Shown: in pieces, positions 5,894 through 9,499 of the stretch
Layout: the number at the start of each line of letters is the position of its first letter
Position numbering within the stretch: position 1 is the stretch's first letter
Origin: CAYFZR01 sp046760505 [NCBI: Candidatus Hydrothermarchaeota archaeon]
Lineage (GTDB): Archaea; CAYFZR01
Assembly (NCBI GenBank): GCA_046760505.1
Contig: JBHIEG010000048.1
Location: forward strand, 1 to 9,499
Direction: 5' to 3'
Length of the DNA stretch: 9,499 nucleotides
Notes under the pieces: model-generated
What the model was told of the DNA's origin: nothing
Seen by the model: the letters and a program-made list of their open reading frames with translations, nothing else
Database searches by the model: none
Made by a program: the position numbers and the translations under genes

Positions 5894-6355
5894 TCACTTT
5901 TTTGGATTATTGAAAAATTCTGGATAGATATTTATTGTTATTTCTACCGGCTTCTCCTTCTTTAGCAATTCAACAATTTTTCTATCTATGTTACATGCTG
6001 CTTTATCAGAATCCACCATCAGTGTTCTTCCGCACGTGAATCTACTTCTCCTTACAACCATAGAATTCTCATCTGTGTAGGTTAGGTTTGGATGTCCTCT
6101 CCCTTCTACAACTTCAAAATATTCTCCTACATGCAGTATTAGCTCTATTTTTGTTTTTCTCGATTTGACAGCATCTTTTATTTCTTCACTGAAGTCTTTC
6201 AGGGCATAATTGGCTCTTAGGGCAATTATGCAATCAGCCTTTTTTCCTATGTTTTCTTCCTTTGTTATTTCAAGTGTGGAGCGGTGCTCTGCAGTTACAT
6301 TTTTGTGCCCGCGGGCTTGAATTTTCATTTGGTATTTCATTTTCCTCAACTTCAT
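5894..6355 (-). CDS. DUF371 family archaeal protein
   Basis: The 153-residue product carries the conserved landmarks of DUF371, a small archaeal family without an established function. They are ARGHKNVTAEHRSTLEITKE (14-33), DCIIALRAN (41-49), EGRGHPNLTYT (84-94), VVRRSRF (100-106), RTLMVDSDKAACNIDR (110-125) and a closing beta-rich VEITINIY (137-144). The conserved His, Arg and Asp/Lys residues suggest a binding or catalytic pocket; no membrane or signal segment is present. The start could be M1 (6355), M6 or M10. M1 is kept because a TATA box at 6381-6388 would start transcription about 3-5 nt before it, a near-leaderless mRNA. The gene is divergent from the zinc-ribbon/methyltransferase/CBS operon, with promoters packed into about 80 bp. 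Confidence 0.85.
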   Translation of the reverse strand: MKLRKMKYQMKIQARGHKNVTAEHRSTLEITKEENIGKKADCIIALRANYALKDFSEEIKDAVKSRKTKIELILHVGEYFEVVEGRGHPNLTYTDENSMVVRRSRFTCGRTLMVDSDKAACNIDRKIVELLKKEKPVEITINIYPEFFNNPKK

Positions 6356-6380
6356 ATAGGTTTATTTTAAAAGAATACGA

Positions 6381-6402
6381 TTTATAAGTAAGAAGTTTAT
6401 AT
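6381..6402. promoter_or_regulatory. Divergent TATA boxes (DUF371 leftward, zinc-ribbon operon rightward)
   Basis: The minus-strand CTTATAAA (6388-6381) lies about 26-29 nt before the DUF371 ATG. The plus-strand TTTATAT (6396-6402) lies about 25 nt before 6423-6426. Centres are only 15 bp apart, so the two promoters probably compete for TBP/TFB. Confidence 0.5.
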
Positions 6403-6422
6403 CGGGATTGCATAAATTTATC

Positions 6423-6434
6423 ATGGCGTGGTAA
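6423..6434 (+). other. Possible three-codon leaderless upstream ORF (M-A-W-stop)
   Basis: ATG GCG TGG TAA begins about 25 nt after the TATA centre at 6399, where a leaderless transcript would start. It ends one nt before the TTG start of the zinc-ribbon gene, in a different frame. It may be a coincidence, a reinitiation device, or a one-base indel in a longer start region. Confidence 0.25.
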
Positions 6435-6435
6435 G

Positions 6436-7041
6436 TTGTATTTCACCTGCCCAAGTTGCTCTCCTCAGGAAGAGCTATTGCACGAAGTAATTGAAGAGAA
6501 AAGTAGGGGATCCGTAAGACTGATCCTTATAAAATGCCCTAAATGCAGCACCATCCATGAGATATCTCTTATCGAAGAGAAGGCGATTCCCATAAAAACA
6601 ATAATAAGCAAGGGAAAGAAATCCGAAAGAACGACCCTCTATCTCAAGGGCGACTATCCCAAGGAGCTATCTGTAGGAGATAAACTAGACTTAAATGGGC
6701 CACTAATAGTCTCCGCAATTGAGGACAAAAAGGGAAAACGCGTAAGTAAAGCAAATATAAAAGATATCGGAGTTCTCTGGTGCAAGGTTAAAGATTCCAT
6801 AAAGGTTACAGTTAATCTTGGGAAGTATTCAAAGAGCTTTAAGGTTAAAACAAGTCCCGAAGAGGTATTTAAAATCGGAGAGGTTTACAGGATCAGCGAT
6901 CTTAATTTTATTGTACATGCAATAAGAGCAAAGGGATCTACAAAGAGACACGGAAAATATCTTGCTGAGGAGATCGATAGATTATACGGTAAGATAACTC
7001 CTATAAAAGCGAAAAAAGTACTGGACGTGATAGAAAATTGA
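6436..7041 (+). CDS. HVO_0476-type zinc-ribbon protein
   Basis: The 201-residue product has an N-terminal zinc ribbon with ligands CPSC (5-8) and CPKC (34-37), about 25 residues apart, followed by beta-rich domains. GDKLDLNGPLIVSAIEDKKG (81-100) and GEVYRISDLNFIVHAI (148-163) are the parts I associate with this archaeal family, which is described only as a zinc-finger protein. Many basic residues (RAKGSTKRHGKY, 164-175) suggest nucleic-acid binding, as an inference. The start is a TTG at 6436. No ATG or GTG exists in frame between it and the stop at 6385-6387, and the zinc ribbon begins four residues later, so the start cannot be moved inward. It is the first gene of an operon and its stop overlaps the methyltransferase start by four nt (TTGA). 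Confidence 0.8.
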   Translation: MYFTCPSCSPQEELLHEVIEEKSRGSVRLILIKCPKCSTIHEISLIEEKAIPIKTIISKGKKSERTTLYLKGDYPKELSVGDKLDLNGPLIVSAIEDKKGKRVSKANIKDIGVLWCKVKDSIKVTVNLGKYSKSFKVKTSPEEVFKIGEVYRISDLNFIVHAIRAKGSTKRHGKYLAEEIDRLYGKITPIKAKKVLDVIEN

Positions 7042-7700
7042 AGAATTTCTATGAAAAAGAGAGGGAAAAAATGGTCAATTTCCTAGAGAGAACAGGATAC
7101 ATAACATCAGATAAGGTTAGAGCAGCTATGCTAAAGGTTCCTAGGCATTTATTTGTACCCGAGAATCAGAGAATCCATGCATACGAGGATAGACCTCTTT
7201 ACATAGGAATGGGGCAAACCATTTCTGCCCCCCACATGGTTGCGATAATGTGCGAGAAATTGGATTTAAAGCCTGCTCATCGCGTACTGGAGGTTGGAGC
7301 AGGCTCTGGCTATCATGCTGCCATCATATCTGAGATAGTAGGAAAAGATGGATATGTAATCTCGATTGAAAGGATAAAAGAGCTGGCTGATTTTGCGCAA
7401 GAAAATTTAAGGAGGTCGGAATATTCGAATAGAGTGAAGGTAGTGGTTGGAGATGGGACACTGGGATATAAGGAGGGCGCTCCTTACGATAGAATCCTCG
7501 TTACAGCAGGCTCTCCTAAAGTTCCACCTCCTTTAACTGAGCAGTTAAAGATAAAAGGAAAACTTTTAATACCAATTGGAGATAGAACTCTACAGCACCT
7601 GATTAAGGTCGAAAAAGTATCTGAAAAAGAGTTGAAGGAGGAAAACTTGGGTCCCTGTGTTTTTGTACCTTTAATAGGGAAAGAGGGGTGGGAATCATAG
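7038..7700 (+). CDS. pcm: Protein-L-isoaspartate O-methyltransferase
   Basis: The enzyme methylates L-isoaspartyl residues in aged proteins with S-adenosylmethionine, starting their repair, in the cytosol. The 220-residue product has the normal family length and all its motifs: GQTISAPHMV (59-68) for substrate binding, VLEVGAGSGYHAA (83-95) as SAM motif I, ERIKEL (111-116) with the acidic ribose ligand, VVVGDGTLGY (135-144), APYDRILVTAG (148-158), PLTEQLKIKGKLLIPIG (165-181) and VPLIG (210-214). The TTG at 7038 is chosen because it overlaps the previous stop by four nt and gives the N-terminal YEK segment seen in Pyrococcus homologues. ATG 7071, preceded by GAGAGGG, is the alternative and would lose 11 residues. 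The 3' end overlaps the CBS gene by 13 nt. Confidence 0.93.
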   Translation: MKNFYEKEREKMVNFLERTGYITSDKVRAAMLKVPRHLFVPENQRIHAYEDRPLYIGMGQTISAPHMVAIMCEKLDLKPAHRVLEVGAGSGYHAAIISEIVGKDGYVISIERIKELADFAQENLRRSEYSNRVKVVVGDGTLGYKEGAPYDRILVTAGSPKVPPPLTEQLKIKGKLLIPIGDRTLQHLIKVEKVSEKELKEENLGPCVFVPLIGKEGWES

Positions 7701-8137
7701 GAGAAAAGTATACGAAAGTATCTCTGGTCAAGGATATAATGATTGAGGAAGTTCTCTTCACCGATGTTTCTTCTTCGATCATCGAGGTAGCAAATTTAAT
7801 GAGTACAAAAGATGTGGGAAGTTTAATTGTTACAAAGAATGAAAAACCTGTGGGGATTATAACTGAAAGAGATATCTTGAAAAAGGTGGTTGCAAAGGGA
7901 TTGGATCCAAAGGAAACTAAAGTCTCGGAGGTAATGCATACTCCCCTTATAACCATAGATTCGGAATCTTCAGTATTTCAGGCAGCAGAACTCATGAACA
8001 TGAACAAGATAAGAAGGCTTCCCGCGGTCAAAGATGATAAAATAGTGGGTATTGTAACCGTTTTTGATATAATAACTCATTATAGAGAAGTAGCCGGCTG
8101 GATAGTCGAGGCTCTAACTCCGCTTCTAACGCCTTAA
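7688..8137 (+). CDS. Two-CBS-domain protein
   Basis: The 149-residue product is a Bateman module and nothing else. CBS1 is at about 15-70 (VKDIM at 14-18, KDVGSLIVTKNEKPVGIITE at 41-60, then RDILKKV). CBS2 is at about 79-135 (VSEVMHTPLITI, ELMNMNKIRRLPAVKDDKIV at 101-120, GIVTVFDII). The G-I-I-T-E-R-D and G-I-V-T-V-F-D stretches are the usual adenine-nucleotide ribose/phosphate contacts, so it probably binds AMP, ATP or SAM and acts as a cytosolic sensor. No effector domain is attached. The GTG at 7688 overlaps the methyltransferase end by 13 nt in another frame; there is no better start before the first domain. The location beside a SAM-dependent enzyme makes a SAM ligand worth considering (inference only). 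Confidence 0.85.
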   Translation: MGIIGEKYTKVSLVKDIMIEEVLFTDVSSSIIEVANLMSTKDVGSLIVTKNEKPVGIITERDILKKVVAKGLDPKETKVSEVMHTPLITIDSESSVFQAAELMNMNKIRRLPAVKDDKIVGIVTVFDIITHYREVAGWIVEALTPLLTP

Positions 8138-8139
8138 CC

Positions 8140-8148
8140 TTTATAAAA
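8140..8148 (+). promoter_or_regulatory. TATA box of the tRNA-Ile gene
   Basis: TTTATAAAA follows the CBS stop codon by two nt. Initiation about 25 nt on would give a 5' leader of some 20 nt removed by RNase P. Confidence 0.5.
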
Positions 8149-8190
8149 AAGTGCAATCAAAATTAACGTAAGGTTGATAAACATTTCAGA

Positions 8191-8265
8191 GGGCTCGTGG
8201 CTCAGCCTGGTTAGAGCGTCCGGCTGATAACCGGGAGGTCCGGGGTTCAAATCCCCGCGGGCCCA
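8191..8265 (+). tRNA. tRNA-Ile (GAU)
   Basis: A full cloverleaf can be folded. The acceptor stem GGGCTCG (8191-8197) pairs with CGGGCCC (8258-8264) with one G-U pair, and the discriminator is A8265. The D stem is GCTC/GAGC. The anticodon stem is TCCGG/CCGGG with loop CTGATAA, giving anticodon GAT at 8226-8228. The T stem CGGGG/CCCCG closes the loop TTCAAAT. There is no intron and no encoded CCA (ATCT follows). It decodes ATT/ATC isoleucine codons. Confidence 0.97.
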
Positions 8266-8287
8266 TCTAAACCCATATACAGCTGCG

Positions 8288-8292
8288 TTTTT
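8288..8292 (+). terminator. T-run after tRNA-Ile
   Basis: Five consecutive T occur 23 nt beyond the tRNA 3' end, in the manner of archaeal oligo-T terminators. Confidence 0.4.
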
Positions 8293-8337
8293 GGATTAAA
8301 GGATATCAGAGATTATTTCAAATCAATATAAGGGGTT

Positions 8338-8374
8338 TGCCTTATTCTCCGGATGCCAATCCGGGGGTAAGGTA
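8338..8374 (+). other. Strong imperfect hairpin (possible small RNA or mobile-element end)
   Basis: Bases 8338-8354 pair with 8359-8374 around a GCCA loop (8355-8358). The core CCGGAT/ATCCGG is perfect, continued by C-G and G-U pairs, one bulged T (8345), then CCTTA/TAAGG and two further pairs. That gives about 16 pairs. It lies in the accessory stretch between the tRNA and a recombinase remnant; no T-run follows, so it is not an obvious terminator. Confidence 0.6.
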
Positions 8375-8449
8375 TTGCTTGAGGTACATTTAGAAAGCAT
8401 ATTGAAAGATTTTGAAGATTTTCTACTCGAAGCGGATTATTTCAATTAG
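8375..8449 (+). pseudogene. Possible N-terminal recombinase fragment
   Basis: A short open frame of 24 codons (TTG 8375 to TAG 8447-8449) encodes a helical stretch, HLESILKDFEDFLLEADYF. It resembles the first helix of the core-binding (SAM-like) domain of tyrosine recombinases. It is out of frame with the C-terminal fragment and separated from it by a missing region of well over 100 residues. The resemblance is short and may be chance; an internal deletion of one integrase gene would explain both pieces. Confidence 0.25.
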
Positions 8450-8664
8450 TGAGAAGACTAGCGAGAAAGGCAGGGATAAATAAGAAAGTAAACGTGCATA
8501 CGTTCAGGCATTATTTTGGTTCAAGCATGATTTCAGATGGAGCAGATATTACAGTAGTTAAGGAATTAATGAGGCACAGCGATATGAAGATCACAATGAT
8601 ATATGTGCATTTAGACCAAAAGACACTGAAGAGACATTACGATAAGTATATGAGCGAGATATAA
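8449..8664 (+). pseudogene. Tyrosine recombinase (integrase), C-terminal remnant
   Basis: Only the last 71 residues of a phage-integrase/XerC-D-like recombinase remain. Present are the second catalytic arginine box HTFRH (17-21), the LMRHS box (40-44) that corresponds to LGHS, and the presumed nucleophile Tyr in MIYVH (50-54). The first catalytic Arg and the whole N-terminal domain are absent. Similarity appears to begin a few codons earlier, near 8437, in the same frame and before the GTG at 8449; a TGA at 8413-8415 closes the frame. The fragment lies 184 nt past tRNA-Ile on the same strand, a common integration site. It is probably inactive debris from an integrated element, or the int(C) half of an integrase split by integration. 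No att-type copy of the tRNA 3' end is seen in the window. Confidence 0.75.
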
Positions 8665-8688
8665 TTCTTTATCCCTATTTTTTAGTTT

Positions 8689-8740
8689 GGAGGGAATAAC
8701 TATGCTATACTATTCTAGAACCATCCTATTCTATAATTAA
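8689..8740 (+). other. Ribosome-binding site with a 12-codon ORF, probable gene remnant
   Basis: GGAGGG (8689-8694) stands seven nt before ATG 8702, a good archaeal translation start. The frame ends at TAA 8738-8740 after only 12 codons (MLYYSRTILFYN). It is most easily read as the start of a gene that has been truncated. Confidence 0.3.
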
Positions 8741-8806
8741 GCCGGAAGTTGATGAGCGTTTTGCATTGTTCTAATAGCCATTGAACTACTGTACATGTTT
8801 TTCCTG

Positions 8807-8825
8807 AAGTCATATGTTCTGACTT
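8807..8825. other. Inverted repeat upstream of the short ORF at 8866
   Basis: AAGTCA (8807-8812) and TGACTT (8820-8825) form a perfect 6-bp inverted repeat with a 7-nt spacer, 41 nt before the next start codon. It could be an operator or a small hairpin. Confidence 0.3.
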
Positions 8826-8865
8826 TGATCTAAATTTTAAAAAATCGTTTCAGGAGGTGTAATAT

Positions 8866-8973
8866 ATGGATTCTACATTAAAAAGAACTCTGAGAGGAGA
8901 TTCTCTCAAAAATTGCCGATATTTAATTTGCGAAGAGGATAGAATAGAAAGACTCGAGGTTTGGAATGATTGA
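8866..8973 (+). CDS. 35-residue hypothetical ORF with a strong ribosome-binding site
   Basis: GGAGGTG (8853-8859), nearly the full anti-16S sequence, stands six nt before ATG 8866, the best ribosome-binding site in the window. The product is short and charged, with two Cys (MDSTLKRTLRGDSLKNCRYL, then ICEEDRIERLEVWND). No family recognised. The stop overlaps the next short ORF (ATGATTGA). Either it is a real micro-protein coupled to its neighbour, or the beginning of a longer gene broken by a frameshift; the decayed surroundings favour the second. Confidence 0.4.
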   Translation: MDSTLKRTLRGDSLKNCRYLICEEDRIERLEVWND

Positions 8974-9106
8974 AAACTGGAAGAAAGATATTTTAGAAAA
9001 TTCTAAGCCTGATGACACTGTACTAAGAAGAATTAAAACAAACCAAGTTAGAATGAGAGGTGCTCAGGAGAGAAGAGGAACAAAAGAAGATACCAGACGA
9101 TTTTGA
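8966..9106 (+). CDS. 46-residue hypothetical ORF, possibly a fragment of a longer gene
   Basis: ATG 8966 overlaps the previous stop by eight nt and has GAGGT (8956-8960) five nt upstream. The product is basic and charged (MIENWKKDILENSKPDDTVL, then RRIKTNQVRMRGAQERRGTK), without cysteines or hydrophobic segments. After the TGA at 9104-9106 the same frame stays open for 27 further codons (9107-9187), with similar composition (KWTNEDYFIREEEYRGNEK), to a TAG at 9188-9190. This suggests one gene interrupted by a nonsense mutation. No family recognised. Confidence 0.35.
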   Translation: MIENWKKDILENSKPDDTVLRRIKTNQVRMRGAQERRGTKEDTRRF

Positions 9107-9382
9107 AAATGGACAAACGAAGACTATTTCATAAGAGAAGAGGAATACCGAGGTAATGAAAAAATCCGGAAAAGAAGGAAAGAAAAATAGATGTAGAGTT
9201 TCTATCTTCATTTGAAACATGTTGACTGGAAAAAGGAAAACAAAGAATTCAAGATACCAAAGTGCACTCAACAAATATAAGTTATAGAAGCAAATCCAAA
9301 AAAACACGAAATATCGAGAGCTTTAAATTTTCGATATAATTCTTTTGTCAATAATATTAAACTCAAATTTTTTTCTGTACTA
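9107..9382. other. AG-rich stretch without a supported gene
   Basis: The first part (to 9190) may be the in-frame remainder of the interrupted ORF before it. From 9191 onward there is no credible ORF. ATATCGA (9311-9317) and TCGATAT (9331-9337) form a 7-bp inverted repeat with a 13-nt spacer rich in A/T. Confidence 0.4.
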
Positions 9383-9420
9383 TTGTAACCGAAAAGCTTT
9401 TAAATATGTTTTTTGTAACC
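9383..9420 (+). promoter_or_regulatory. BRE/TATA promoter flanked by direct TTGTAACC repeats
   Basis: CGAAAAG (9390-9396) fits a TFB recognition element, followed by TTTAAATA (9399-9406) as TATA box. Identical octamers TTGTAACC lie at 9383-9390 and 9413-9420, 30 bp apart. One abuts the BRE and the other sits between TATA and the expected start near 9428. Binding at the second site would repress; at the first it could hinder or help TFB. Confidence 0.55.
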
Positions 9421-9435
9421 ATAGTTAGAGAAGAA

Positions 9436-9499
9436 ATGAAGGCAGAAAGACATTTGGAGAAAGCAAAAAGAATTGAACAAACAATAAGAAATCTAGATC
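9436..9499 (+). CDS. Unidentified gene, first 21 codons (3' end outside window)
   Basis: ATG 9436 starts a frame open to the window end. It encodes a charged helical N terminus (MKAERHLEKAKRIEQTIRNL). The placement about eight nt after the predicted transcription start of the BRE/TATA promoter supports it as a real gene with a very short leader. Too little is visible to name a family. Confidence 0.55.
   Translation, partial: MKAERHLEKAKRIEQTIRNLD

Noticed and set aside
7603-7956. Minus-strand ORF opposite the methyltransferase/CBS junction
   Set aside because: Antisense shadow of two well-supported genes.
8317-8324. TTCAAATC after the tRNA as a duplicated attachment site
   Set aside because: Only eight bases match the tRNA T loop and the flanks differ; this length is expected by chance.
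9104-9106. TGA read as selenocysteine joining 8966-9190 into one gene
   Set aside because: No selenocysteine insertion structure is visible and the product is not a known selenoprotein; a nonsense mutation is simpler.
9023-9307. Minus-strand 94-codon Phe/Ser-rich ORF
   Set aside because: It is the complement of an A/G-rich stretch, has low-complexity composition and no credible start signal. It looks hydrophobic only because of base composition.
1-9499. CRISPR array, rRNA or replication origin
   Set aside because: No series of spaced repeats, no rRNA-like sequence and no clustered origin boxes were seen.

Overview
The window looks like archaeal chromosomal DNA, AT-rich by eye. The evidence is two archaea-specific protein families (DUF371 and the HVO_0476-type zinc-finger family), TATA boxes with little or no leader in front of several genes, frequent TTG/GTG starts, and a tRNA-Ile gene without an encoded CCA. 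The gene content (bacterial-type glycerol-3-phosphate dehydrogenase, an inositol/glycerol phosphodiester type CDP-alcohol phosphotransferase, a PfpI-type protein) would suit a thermophilic euryarchaeon of the Thermoplasmata/Aciduliprofundum or Archaeoglobus kind. That placement is a guess and not a match.

Layout. (a) 2-484, plus strand: the 3' end of a PQQ-type beta-propeller gene whose last visible blade carries a 55-bp segment exactly identical to the first 55 bases of the window. (b) 528-2006: a small helical hypothetical protein and a winged-helix regulator on the minus strand, divergent from two tiny membrane proteins on the plus strand. The regulator/membrane-protein intergenic region carries two copies of a TGTCC-N9-GGACA dyad placed on either side of a shared TATA element, so this looks like a compact autoregulated switch. 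(c) 2034-5614, minus strand: a four-gene operon, in order of transcription PfpI/DJ-1-like protein, CDP-alcohol phosphotransferase with a degenerate nucleotidyltransferase domain at its N terminus, an intact stand-alone nucleotidyltransferase, and glycerol-3-phosphate dehydrogenase. These could together make a CDP-activated polyol phosphate and transfer it to form a phosphodiester (compatible solute or lipid head group). (d) 5894-6355, minus strand: DUF371 protein, divergent from (e) 6436-8137, plus strand: an overlapping three-gene operon of HVO_0476-type zinc-ribbon protein, protein-L-isoaspartate O-methyltransferase and a two-CBS-domain protein, all three with non-ATG starts. (f) 8191-8265: tRNA-Ile(GAU). 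(g) 8266-9382: a decayed accessory stretch with a strong hairpin, the C-terminal end of a tyrosine recombinase, and several very short ORFs with good ribosome-binding sites. (h) 9436 to the end: the first 21 codons of an unidentified gene with a clear BRE/TATA promoter flanked by two direct TTGTAACC repeats.

The two most original signals are the operator-controlled regulator/small-membrane-protein module at 964-2006 and the phosphodiester operon at 2034-5614, in which one nucleotidyltransferase domain appears to have lost its active site next to an intact paralogue.
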